From: Astrothelium macrocarpum | Lineage: Eukaryota > Ascomycota > Dothideomycetes > Trypetheliales > Trypetheliaceae | Direction of reading: 5' to 3' | NCBI GenBank assembly: GCA_021030915.1 | Contig: JAGEMR010000138.1 | Location: 1 to 64,000 of the forward strand | Length of the DNA: 64,000 nucleotides | In this document: one piece after another, positions 45,532 through 57,020 of the stretch | How positions within the stretch are numbered: the stretch's first letter is position 1 | Layout of the letters: every line of letters starts with the position of its first letter | Position numbers and translations under genes: made by a program | Notes under the pieces: generated by a model | Seen by the model: the letters and a program-made list of their open reading frames with translations, nothing else | Databases searched by the model: none | What the model was told of the DNA's origin: nothing

Positions 45532-48500
45532 CTTGCAAGATGATGGACCAGATAGGCTACAGAATATGTCAATCCTTCTCAACGAACCCAGGTAAATATA
45601 TGTATAAAGAGCCTTCCAACGCTTAAGCTACCGAGCGGGTGGGAGGAAAAGGTACAGACGAAAGGGAAAATCACTCCATAAAAACTGGGGTAAGCACCGG
45701 GGTTGTGTTTCGTTTTATGATGACAGTCCAAAGCTCCACACTCCATTAATCCATTTGTTCAGTGCTCGGCCCTAGAACCAATCCCAATTAGCGTGTCCAT
45801 CGAAGAGGCATTTCCGATGGTCTCTTAGTTTACCCCAGAGTGGACCACGGGCCCAGACGCCAAGAATAAGGCCATCATTCTCCGCGCTCTCAATCTCACC
45901 GGTCTAGCACAGTCGCCATGGTAGCTGTTGAGAGGCTCATCCTGTTCACAGTGACGATTTACCAGGGGCCCACCAGGTCATCGGGCGTGGAGATGCATGT
46001 ATCAAAACGTGCCTACGGCGTTCCCCGAGTCTAAGTCGTTTCCGGACGGGTAGGGTACCAGACGGGTATAGCCTGTAACGAATTTGCTCAGGTCCAGCGA
46101 CGGTGGACCGCCTATTGGGTCCTCAAGCGGCCGGGCAATGCTCGTGGCGTCCAGGATCTACGTTAGGCCTGAGAAGGCGGCGGGTGCATTGCAGCTTAGG
46201 AGGTTTCTCAGTAGAGACGTTTCTTAGTCGGCTTACCAAATTGGGAATGCCGGAGAATGAACGTTGAGAACAAAAAATCGCTCCACCTAACGTCTGCACG
46301 CCTCCGTTTTTTTGCAACGTCAGGTGCTGATCCTATTTTCTACTGTCGTAACTTCAAGCAGATAGTTGCTTGCCTTTATATTAATCGATAGTTGGTTAAA
46401 ATCAATCTGAGAAAGATTCGGAACAATGATGACATCGAACGGAATTGAAGAAGCCAATTAGCTAGGGCTAACGTCTGTAGATCGAACATGTCTGCGATAT
46501 TATGGCTGCAAGATTTCATTTCCACATTTCATGATCCTGGAAGGAAGTTCTGAGGGTGCTGCACTGATACTTAGCACGCTAGGCCGGAAAATAAATACCG
46601 CAGACCGCAATTCTTTCCGTATGCACGATAAATTAATGTTCCAATGTTAAATCTATCAGCTGTGTTTAGCATTCGATTAGAAACAAAAAAAATAGTTGCT
46701 CATTGCCGCATGTCCACAAAGCAGGGGAATCTACATGACATTTTGCAGCTGCATATGCACTCCGTCTATTTGGATCGGCTTTCGATGCCTATCAATGGCC
46801 CAGAAGCCAAGTCTTTCAACCGCTCAAGAGACCCAAAATCTGGATAAGAATGCATAAATGAATCGATATGCATCTTCCTTGCACAGGGCTGCGTCTGTTA
46901 CACAACGGCGAAATGCATAATCTGCTTACCTTGCGTGCCCACCTCCCTCAATGTTTTCTTGTCGAGCTGCTCATTTTATCTAGCACCTAAGGCCCACTAC
47001 GCTCACCTTCACAGCAGTGGTACAGTCTTCTCACCATGGAAGGCGAAAATGACATCAATTGCTCACTCGACACGGACCTACCCTCCACCAGACGTCATCA
47101 GCGCAAGCGACGCGTCCCCAGTCTCGTATCTACGGCTGAAGCCGAACGCCGATCTGTAGGACACCGCGTGCGATGGGTCTGTTGAGATCGACGAGTTGAA
47201 GAGCGAAAAGGCGAGTCAGACAAGTTTCGCCATTCTGAAGGGGGGAATCCGAGATGTTGTGCAGATGTACCTAAGTCCCTTGCTCGGCCGAGCATATTCC
47301 TTTCTTCTTCTTGATAGCTAGGCGGCCGAAAAAGATTGCGCCTCTCAGTCCTTGACGAAGAGGCTATGGATTTAGAGACGCTTGCGAAGTCAAGAAAGGT
47401 TAGAGATGCGTCCAAGGTGTATCGATTTGGAAGGAGACTTCAATTCCTCCTCGGTCTCCTGGAGAATTCACCTTAGAATGAGCCCATGGATGACCCCCTA
47501 TCATCGTTATCCACGTCTGTTTCCCCTTATAGCACTACTCTTTGGCTTGATTTAGGAAAGGCTTCCCTCTGGCCATTTAGTATGTTCTTATCATATTAGT
47601 CAATAATAAATGCTTGAGAAATTTAGATAAGAAAACGCGAGTCATTACAATGGACTGGAATCAAATACAACTCTCCGCTCCGAGGCTGATGAGAACCTAC
47701 TTGTGAAACATGGTGAGACGGCCCTGAGCCCTTTCGCTCTAACTGGAGCTTATTCTCTTACACTAAACGATCTCGAATTCTATTCGTTCGACCCCACCAA
47801 CCATAGCCAACGTGTATAGATTCTCCCCCATCGTCATAGGCTCATCTCTATACTTCTCCGTCTCTTCCCTCTCCATTTCTTCTCTCTCGTCAGGAGGGGC
47901 CTAGTATTTCACATCCTCGTACACACCACCCGTTCATCTCCGTATCCGCAGCCCAACGCCATCCAAGTGATAACAAGGATGAGAGCCAGAACAAGGGCGA
48001 GATAGAGGGCCCAGAGAGCGAACAAAAGCCACGAAACCTTCTGATAGAGGCCCTTGAAAAGTCTGGACAAATGGCGCAGTAATTCACGTCGCAAGGTCGG
48101 AAATGAGACTGGGGAACCCCTTCACCTTTATCGTCTTTGTGGATAGCGCATTAAATGTAGTTGGAGAAGTGGCACCCTGCTCGAACTGTAGTACTCTCGC
48201 ATGTAAGATATATGTTCAAAACTGGCCGCAAATGCTAGTCGTTAAGGCGATGGCTGCTGGATGAAATGAGGGATCCTTTCCCCGACAATAATTCAATCTC
48301 CGATACAGAGCAAAAGTGTGACAAGACAACATCAAAGGCGTATTGCTCAAGAACCAGTTCGGCCTATGTACAGAAGATCGCAGTGCGAAGATGTTGTTTC
48401 AGGCCCCCTTTCTCGCTCGATCGGGTTAGTTACGAACTGACTCAACCACACCTCGACTAATTAATCGCCGCCAGCCCGGACTTTAGAAGAAAACATTGTC

Positions 48501-48818
48501 AGGTGTTGAGCGTCGAGACGCGTTTTCGGACAATCCGTCTTTCATCCTCAGGGCATCTGTCCTAGATTTACTTTAAAAAAGCCTTGGATTTTCGATTAGT
48601 ACAGTTCTCTGCTGGTGATTCGTGCGGATATTCATCACAAGTGATTATCTTAGTATTGACTTAGAGCTTGTCCTCGAATAAGTTTTGTTAAAGTATCACG
48701 ATTCATCATTGATAGCCCAAGGCTTTATGCTCAAAACTTTACTGGCATTCGGTAGTAACATAGTTCGATACGGCGATGGTCCTGATATCCTTTCTCACCA
48801 CGATCATCGACAGTTAAC
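45532..48818. other. Gene-free interval, about 3.3 kb
   Basis: The longest non-AT-saturated stretch without a convincing gene. It covers the promoter of the sugar transporter and upstream DNA of the HET gene. A 49-codon ATG frame at 47036-47185 and a hydrophobic minus-strand frame near 47909-48094 without an ATG start are the only candidates; neither has supporting features. It may hold decayed genes or non-coding transcripts. Confidence 0.5.
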
Positions 48819-51605
48819 ATGGGCACCTGTACAGATTTCTGTGAGAAGTTGAAGGCGATACATCTAGAGCAGGGTGCCTTGCCGTCACATGATGATTTGA
48901 TCGGGCAGCTCCAGTTTTCTATCGAGGATCAAGAGCGAGGATACTTTCTGGGTGATTGGCGTGACCTGCAGCAGCGAACGCGGTGTAATTTCTGCGAGCT
49001 TGTTGTTGCCGCCATCTCCGATACCGTAAATTTGACCAATAGCGACACCGTCAGTCCAACCGAACCTATCAGTGTCTTGATCTTTCCGGGTGAGCAGTCT
49101 TTTCGGCTGTCCTATCCCTCGCGGTTGGGATTTCGGTTGGCATTTGTTACTGAAGATGCCTGGCGAGTCAGCGGCCCAGACACAAGCAGGCTGGTGGATG
49201 AATCAGCCATTCAAGTCTCCCAAATCGAGAAATGGCTTAGGATATGCGACCAGGAGCATGAAGTCTGCTGGCGAGAGATAACCGAGCACCAGCCGGTTGG
49301 TTTACAAGCTTTACTAAATGCAAGCAGCTTCACACCAACGTAGAAACTGACGCATGAAAATAGAAACAGAGTGAGGACCACATTCCACGCAAGTATGACT
49401 TCAACGAGGATGCAACGTCCAATTTTCGGCTCATTGATCTGGAGCTCGGCTGCATAAGGCACGTCGCTCTCGATACCAAGTACGTGACACTGAGCTATGT
49501 CTGGGGAAATTTGCCGATGTTCAGGCTTACTGCCGACAATTTCAAGCAACTATCTACTCCAGGCAGTTTGGAAACTATTCGATCTGAATTGCCGAGAACG
49601 ATTAATGATGCCATCGATCTTGTCAAGGCTATGAATGAGCGTTTCCTATGGATTGACGGCCTTTGCCTCGTGCAAGATCATGAAGAAGATGTTGCCTTGG
49701 GTATAGAATTGATGAATTCGATATATCATGGATCATATTTCAATATCGTAGCGGCCTCGGGAGTCGACGTCAATGCGGGTTTGCCTCGAATGGCCGCAAA
49801 GATGAACGACAACAAACAAGTTCAAATCATCAAGGAGATTGCCCCTGGTGTTAGGATGACGGTTCTTCGCAGCCTCGACTCGCATCTAAGGAGATCTGTC
49901 TACAACGAGCGAGGTTGGACCCTGCAAGAATTTGTACTACCTCGGAGGACCCTGGTATTTATCAATGGCCAAGTTTATTTTCGCTGTCAAGAAGCAAATT
50001 GGAGCGAGGAATCGTGGGCCGATAAATGGACGCACTGGCTGGATCCAGATGATAGCAACATCACCCGTATTCCAACGTTCAGTGACGGCTTTATGCCATC
50101 CTTTTGGGCATACCAAAAAGTTTGCGAAGAGTATTCGCGGCGCAAACTTCGGAACGACGGCGATGCTCTTCGCGCTCTTGCCGGCATTCTTCGTCCTCTA
50201 GCGTCTGGTATGGAGACGCTGATGGTTGAAGGTCTTCCAGGTTACTACCTTGACCATTTCTTGCTCTTCATCTCTTCCGATGGTGATCTGCGCCGGCGGT
50301 CCGAATTCGCGAGCTTTTCATGGGCAGGCTGGGAAGGGAGAGTCATGTGGCCTCGTGAGAACTTTACATGGTATGATGATCATGATGAGCGGACTTGGGG
50401 AACAGAAAACATTCTAAAATACCTCAAGCACAATCGGATCGTAAATTGGAGTGCTCTCGACTCAAGAGCGAGCCTTGAATCGCTGGCGTTTCGGCAATAT
50501 GAAAAGCCTTCTCTGTTACTCGAGCTCATGCGAGAGCACTCTGAAGTCTTCCCTAACATCGATGAAGATCCTGACAAAGGTCGCATAGGCCGGCAGTGGC
50601 ATGGTGTTTCGGGTTCACACGCTGATATTCCCGAGTGGGAAAGCATCGATGGCCCATTCGGAGTGGAGAATGACGACTTAGGCATTCAAGAGCGGTTGCG
50701 ACGGCCCAGGCGAGGATTCTCCATCAAGGCCTTTGATCTAGCGAATGGACAGGCAGAGTTTGACAGACTAGTGCAGGGTATAGATAATACCATGGAAAGG
50801 CTCGCACTTCAAAATTGGGTGGCAATGCGCCGTGTTCGTAGGTTACCCAACTAACTATTGCGATCTCTTAAAAATGGCTAATTCGAACCTATAGGGACCC
50901 GCCATGCGCTTAAACATAAATCTGCTGTTGGATCACGCCCTATCAATCTGTATGGAGACGAGGGTGAAGAAGAGCACTATCGGTTTCGCGCACCACCTGC
51001 CGCTATACAGAAAAGCTTGGAACACAGTTCAGAAATTAAAGACAAGCGAACAAGACGTGGCTGGCGCTGGGCAGAAAACCAAGTCAAGGAAGGAAAAATA
51101 GCTTCTCTCAATGATGCGTATATCCCGTAAGTTTTCTCTAGATTTCTTAGCAATCTAAAGCTGATGCTAACATCGGAATAGCAAATTTCCTTTGTATACT
51201 GTTCTTCAGTTTCTCACCATCTCCGTACATCTCACTTTGGGGACTCCTCTTGAGCAAGGTCACCAAGGAAAGTCGCCTTTCGCTCGAATCCCCGCTACTT
51301 CGCTTCTTTCTGCAACAGATGAGGTCGTTGGATGGCTTCATCCCGACAGTGTCAATTTGCTGGAGCCGTCGGGATCTCGTATGGAGTGTATCATCGCTTC
51401 GCGTTGCAACACACCAACAGTAACCTCTGCAGCTCTTCGAACACACGGTAGCGACACGGACAGACCGTGGCAACTATTCTGGATACTGCATGTTGTCTGG
51501 AAAAATGGGATTGCAGAGCGTCGTGGAATAGGGCAGATACTGGATTCAGCGCTTGAGGTGGCCGTTGAGCCTAAGCCAGAAGTAAAGTTGGTTTTGCTCG
51601 GTTGA
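48819..51605 (+). CDS. HET-domain protein (heterokaryon incompatibility)
   Basis: Four exons (48819-49295, 49364-50837, 50895-51126, 51182-51605; introns 68, 57 and 55 bp) encode 868 aa. The HET domain lies at about 195-330. It begins with RLIDLELGCIRHVALDTKYV and LSYVWG, continues with FLWIDGLCLVQD and NIVAASGVDVNAGLP, and closes with RGWTLQEFVLPRRTLVF. The two last exons add a region ending LHVVWKNGIAERRGIGQIL, a tail seen in many large HET proteins. HET proteins act in non-self recognition at hyphal fusion and can trigger cell death; most paralogues have no assigned partner. The first intron has a weak GTTGGT donor and is the least certain junction. Confidence 0.85.
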
Positions 51606-52443
51606 AGCTACTTGTGGCAAGATCTAGAGATATTTATCGTGACGGAGTTGTAGCTTAGATGATAGCTAGGCTCAAAGGTACGGTGTGGCATTGCATATAC
51701 GGAAGGATATGGGCTGCGAATGTTGCTGCACAGTTGTTAGCTAAAAATTTTGGAAACGTATATTAAAACAATACTACGTCCAAAGCCAGTTCGAAACCCG
51801 GACCTCAGGCACAGTAGGGTCAGAAACAGCCGAAGACGTAAACAGGGATATAGAGATTGAATGAATTGGGTTGCTCAAGTAGCGCGACACGGTTAGCTTT
51901 ACCTGTTTGGGACATCCCATGCAGAGAATGTGACTGCAACTATCAGTCAACCAATCAAGTTAGCACTCATTTGCACATGAGATACGCCTGTGATGTAATT
52001 ATTCAGGGTTTGTTACCATGGGACAGATACAATCTAGAAGCTGGATTGTACGAGGACCGGCGCATGTCCAACCAAATATGCTGATCTGTTCCTAGCATAA
52101 CTTTAGTCAAGACAGTCAAAGAGCAAAGCTAATTCTTGAAGCTAGAACTTGCAGGACATGAGCATCGATGACTTTGGTCATGGTCTTTCCTGACCAATGG
52201 CATGAACGATGTGATACGAATTGGCCCCTACGAACCGTGCAGAGCTCTCATTGTTCTGTCCGACACTTGAGAAGGAAACCTTTCGTTGGGCAACTACGCT
52301 CTTTTATCATTCACAGCAGATTTAGCAAGCACCATCGCTCGCAAGATTCCTGAACAACTTGATGCGTTGGTATTCATAGAAAGCATATCCTGTGAACGGC
52401 CACACAAAAACTCTTTTACTCAACGGAAACAGCCTCTGATGAT
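51606..52443. other. Intergenic, about 0.8 kb
   Basis: Convergent 3' regions of the HET and 2EXR genes. A TTCGAAACCC-like motif near 51790 resembles a tRNA T-loop, but no cloverleaf can be drawn. No gene. Confidence 0.5.
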
Positions 52444-53418
52444 TTACGCAAAAATGTTTGCTCTCGAATCATTACAAGCACCGCTGTCTGTATCATCGCT
52501 ACGCAAGGTCGTCATGTCGACCAAAAACTCATACTTCTCTTTAGATAGAGCTCCCAGATCTCTTAAATACCCGAGAACTAGAAGGCGTACGTTCTGAGGT
52601 AGTGATGCGAGACACAGTGGGCGTGTACCTAGCTTGCATTGTGGATAGTTCGGGTCTTCTAACAATGATTTGTGCCTACGAAAATCCGTCGTATATCCAT
52701 TGAAACGGCCTTGTTCTGCTAAGTAAACTTTGCACGCTTCTTCAAGAATCGGTTTGCTGATGGGTTTGTGTGCGGAAGAATGGAGTTGTGTCATTTGTTG
52801 TACATAGTCGATCTCCCCTGGAGAAGATGCGCCAAGACGAAGGCAGCAATCCCGAGGTATGCTTCTAATGAGCGATTTGAGTCTGTCGTCACACCGTCGC
52901 CACGGGTAGCGTTCGGAAATTTGGGTGTGTTCGATGACTGAGATGGTGGCATTCTTCAGAGAAGTCATGGCTTGAAAGAAACGCGTATCCAGGACGGTGG
53001 CGAGATGTATCGGTTCGATGACTATCAAAACATTTTCTATCTTGGAACGAGTCTGCCTATCGAACCTCTCATCTGTTCCAATCCTCATGGAGTTTCCCAG
53101 ACAGAGTTTGGTGGATAGCATGAATACATTCCGCTTGAAGACGATGTCTCGCGACTCTTCATTAACTTGACGGCATGTCGCACGAAGAGCAAGACCTAAT
53201 AGAGGTACGATCCTCGATCGATTCCTCATGCGCTGACGCCCAATGCAAAGAGTTGCAATCTGCGGTCGAGTATGCTTGGGCTGACGACTAATCATGACTT
53301 GTTGGACATATCCAAGAGGTGCAAGTGCAAGCTCATAGATGTACAGTCGGATTTCGGGTGGAAGTGTGAGGAAAATGCACCGATCGCTAGCTCCTGGGCC
53401 TGTGCCCCGAGTTTCCAT
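52444..53418 (-). CDS. 2EXR/F-box-like domain protein
   Basis: 324 aa in one exon from the first in-frame ATG (53418). The frame is open another 40-odd codons upstream without an ATG, so an upstream exon is possible. Near the N-terminus IFLTLPPEIRLYIYELALAP is the hallmark of 2EXR-type (F-box-related) fungal proteins, followed by LGLALRATCRQVNEESRDIV. These are expanded families in filamentous ascomycetes with undetermined roles, perhaps as substrate adaptors. The remainder has no recognisable domain. Adjacent to the HET gene, another expanded fungal family. Confidence 0.75.
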   Translation of the reverse strand: METRGTGPGASDRCIFLTLPPEIRLYIYELALAPLGYVQQVMISRQPKHTRPQIATLCIGRQRMRNRSRIVPLLGLALRATCRQVNEESRDIVFKRNVFMLSTKLCLGNSMRIGTDERFDRQTRSKIENVLIVIEPIHLATVLDTRFFQAMTSLKNATISVIEHTQISERYPWRRCDDRLKSLIRSIPRDCCLRLGASSPGEIDYVQQMTQLHSSAHKPISKPILEEACKVYLAEQGRFNGYTTDFRRHKSLLEDPNYPQCKLGTRPLCLASLPQNVRLLVLGYLRDLGALSKEKYEFLVDMTTLRSDDTDSGACNDSRANIFA

Positions 53419-53970
53419 CTCTGAGAAAGTAGCAGATTGATGGTGCCTCGAGACACGCTTGAAAAGCTTCAATGCGATCTGGCTCAACTGGGAAACCTGG
53501 TCAAAGAGATCATTGATGTATCCTAAGCGGTTCCTGAGGTTTCAAGGTGAAAGGAGGCACCACGCAAAGGAGAGGGCATCCTGTGTCAGCCCAATCTCAG
53601 TAGAGCAATGCAGTGGGGTATATATGCACCGCAAGCGAGCGGCGCAGCGTGAAAGCAAGGAATGCTTTTGAGTCAAGCCATTCGGTAAGATGCCATTTGT
53701 TGAATCTGACCACGCTAGAAGTTCAGCTCAGGGAACACATCGGCGTAATCTTGGCCGACGTCGCTATGCATTATATTTCGTAGGCAGCATTCTATTGCAT
53801 TGTGATCTACCTGCCTACCATGTGAAGTGTTTACTTACTTGCAGTGTTCGGAGTACCTAAGTGTCCATGACCCATTAGCAGTGCCCCTACCCATTAGCAG
53901 TACCGTTGATCCCTCGTAGTATCCCGAAACGCCATAAATAACAGACTGTTCTTTTTTCTTGTTTCCTTGG

Positions 53971-54001
<31 letters not shown>

Positions 54002-54194
54002 CGTGAGATTTTGGATGTTCATCAATTGCCGTCTGTCCGGCATTCCCATTGCAGCTCCCATCAGCCATACCATGTCCATCAGCTTGCTCAGGTATTCCAC
54101 GCCACCAATTATGTCCTCTTTGATTCATTGCTCGTTCTCATTCCATTCGTGACGATGTCAATCTCATCAATTGGTCGAAAGAAGATTCTGTGCT
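53419..54194. other. Intergenic, about 0.8 kb
   Basis: 5' side of the 2EXR gene and 3' side of the zinc-knuckle gene. A poly-pyrimidine run lies at about 53966-54001. Small frames here lack features. Confidence 0.5.
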
Positions 54195-56169
54195 CTACCA
54201 ATCGGACTCAGCAGCCGGAGCCTCAGAAGATGGCTCTGGAAGGGCAGCGTTCCAGTCATTGGCGCTCCCGGCAGGAGCAGCTTCGTCGGTTGGAGCAGCC
54301 TCTTTGGTTGGAACCGAGTCCCAACTGCCACCAGCGGTCTCAGCAGGAGCGTCATTCCAGCCACCAGAAGTAGCACCAGCAGCAGCACCATCGCCAAAGC
54401 CACCAGCGTTCTCTTCTTCCTTTGGGGGTTGTGGGCAGCGCTTCGGGCCATGACCCTTCTCACCGCAGTTACGGCAAACATGTTTGGACCAATCTTTAGG
54501 CTCCGGGCAGTCGCGAGCTGCGTGGCCAGGCTTCTCACAGTTACGGCAGATCATCACACGCTCGTTGGGACATTCAGCAGCCTTGTGGCCCTCTTCACCA
54601 CAGTTACGGCATGTCATTGGAGGTGGTGCCTCGGGACAATCTTTCGCAAAGTGACCAACTGTTACACATATTAGCTACTGCCCCTACAAAGTAGCGCGAG
54701 CTACGAAGGAACTCACTCTGGCCACAACGACGGCACTCCGTTTGTGGAGGCTCAGGACAGTCGGCAGCACGGTGACCCGGCTTCTTGCAGTTCTTGCACG
54801 CAAACGGATCGACGCGTTCCTGGGTACAGTCACCTACATCATGTTAGCAAGGAACAATCGGTCAGATAGAGGGATACCTTGAACTTACGAGCACGATGTC
54901 CCTCCTCTCCGCAAATCATACATTTGATGGTAGGCCTCTCCGGAGCTATGTACTCCTGCTTGCAGTTCTTACCAACATGACCCATCTCACCACAGCGTCT
55001 ACATTTTGGAACTTTGCGATCCAAAGACTCTCCAGCTTGTTCAAGACGTGCTTCATTGTCTTCGATGGACGCCGGCCATCCAGCACGCCACATGGGACGC
55101 TTTGGCTCCCTGCTGTAGTGGAAACTGGCCACGTACTTGCAGTCGATCTTGCCTTGCAGGTTCACATTGGTTAGGACGTCGTCGATTGGTATCTCTCTAG
55201 CAATGATGAACGTGTTGAATTTGTTGTCACGGAAGTGGCGCTCAAGCTCCAAGTAGGTAGCAGTGGGAACGGCTTTGGTGTAAATTTTGAAAGCCTGGAT
55301 TGAAAAGTCAGCTGCATTGTTTCGTTCAACTGCAATAGAGGCAGTGGTAAGATGTACCTCCTTGAAATCGTCCATGTCTTTCTCCTTGTCAGCTTTCTCC
55401 AAGTTTTTCCAAGCCTCTTCAGCTTCCATCACTTCAATATTGCTGACGTCGATGTAACGAGGGTTGGTACATTCGATAGCGATATGTCCCTCCTGGTTGC
55501 AGTTTTTGCATATCTTCGGCGGCTTCTGAGGACATTCCGCAGCACGGTGGCCTTCTTGATCGCAGACCCTGCATTTACCATCGAAAGGCCTGTCCTTCTT
55601 TGGATTGGGACAGTCGGCCTTGTTGTGTCCGATTTCGCCGCAGTTGAAGCACTCTCCAGTCAATTTCTTGGGATTGGGACAGTCGCGAGCATAGTGGCCA
55701 GTCTCACCGCAGCTAAGGCGTTGTCAATTTCTTAATCGGATGAGATCATCTTCGAGAAGACATACTTCCTGCAACCGTCTTCGGATTCCGCATGCTTGGA
55801 CTTGTTGCGGTCCGCCCAGTCCTCGTCAGTGGCAGCAGTGGCACCACCTCCGGCACCCCAATCACCAGCTCCACCAGCCTCAGCACCACCAGAATTCCAC
55901 TCGCTGGCACCTGCGGCCCCACCATCATTACGACCCCAAGCAGCACCCTCATTGGGATCCCAGGAAGCTAGAGCGACATCGAATCATTAGCAAAATCGAA
56001 AATGGATACCCAGGTTCACCAGTGGTAAAAAGCCTTCGTAGCTTAGGACTAAAAACCCGAAATGATGTCATGATGAACGACGTTCACATCCGATGTCGCA
56101 GCGTGGGAATGTATGTATGTGTGTAGGCCGATTGGTGGACTCACTGTCTTCAACGCCGCTCGATTCCAT
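54195..56169 (-). CDS. Multi-CCHC zinc-knuckle protein (CNBP/Gis2-like)
   Basis: Six exons (56169-56145, 55967-55766, 55712-55358, 55294-54889, 54833-54717, 54658-54195) encode 522 aa; the first exon is 25 nt. Eleven C-x2-C-x4-H-x4-C knuckles are complete after splicing: four before and seven after a central domain of about 140 residues. Examples are CRNCGETGHYARDC (formed across an intron), CFNCGEIGHNKADC, CMICGEEGHRARDC (also across an intron), CRRCGQIGHFAKDC and CRNCGEKGHGPKRC. Such knuckles bind single-stranded RNA or DNA; Gis2/CNBP proteins with seven act in translation and RNA granules. Both ends are Gly/Ala-rich with repeated tryptophans (AWG, EWN, DWG; GGWND, GSWDS, ESDW at the terminus). 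Confidence 0.9.
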
Positions 56170-57020
56170 GTCGCTCGTCAGTGCGAAGTTGAGCCTTCTG
56201 CTGACTTCTTGGAGTCTGCGAAAAGTGGTTAGCGAGGACCGTTCTTGCAATGCAACAGCGTCTGGTGTTGTGATACGAGATAGACACGTCGAGCAATGCT
56301 CGTGCCCTGGCTCATGGGTGCACACAGGTGATGGCAGTGGTGTCTCCATACCGTTGCTTGAGAGTGCTCTAGATGAATGGGATAAACGCCTCAGTGCCTC
56401 GCTTGACGCTTCTTCCAAAGCTTCTTGAAAGAAGAGTGAAGGAAAAGGGTGGACGGTCGGAACGAGCTGAGCTTTTATGGCATTGCAAGGTGCAGATAGG
56501 CTTGCGGAACCCCAAGCTGCGAACAAAAGTGAGGGAAGTAATACTTACTGCTTATCAGGAAAGTGAGGCCTCGAGCTCTTTACAGTGAACCCACAGTCTA
56601 ACAACTGGGGATGCGAAGGAAGAAGTGAAGTAGAAGGTAGTCGTTGCGAGAGGGATAAGTGGCAAAGGTTCGCTAAGCTTCACTGTGGGCCTTCACTTAC
56701 GCGACGCGTCGAGGTGATTGCCGTGTTTGGCAAGAAATAAGAATCTGACGTCACGTTGATATAGGGATCACACCGACACACAACAAAGACGAAGTGAAAT
56801 GGAAAGGTGGAAAGGTGTTTGAACAGGCAGTGAAATTCTACCTCGTCATTAGCCCGTGTCTCTCAACATTAGGGGGGCTCTCATGGTTGTGCTACATCAA
56901 GATGCCTAGAAAGGGAAAGAACGCCAATGTGCAAACCCTCAGGCCGATAGCGAGCCAGCGCTGCTACACCAAAAGCCAATTCACCCTATACGCCCGGCTT
57001 CATTCATCCATATTTCAGAA
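56170..57020. other. Intergenic, about 0.85 kb
   Basis: Promoter and leader of the zinc-knuckle gene and 3' region of the chitin synthase gene. Nothing else supported. Confidence 0.5.

Noticed and set aside
47036..47185. A 49-codon ATG frame
   Set aside because: Basic low-information peptide with no splice continuation that keeps a frame; likely chance.
47909..48094. Hydrophobic 61-codon minus-strand frame that looks like a one-span membrane protein
   Set aside because: No ATG start and no upstream exon identified; could be chance hydrophobicity.
50895..51605. A separate small gene downstream of the HET gene
   Set aside because: Phased splice sites join this region to the HET gene, and its end matches the C-terminal type of large HET proteins.
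51780..51815. TTCGAAACCC-like motif suggesting a tRNA T-arm
   Set aside because: The flanking bases do not pair as a T-stem and no acceptor stem or anticodon arm can be drawn around it.
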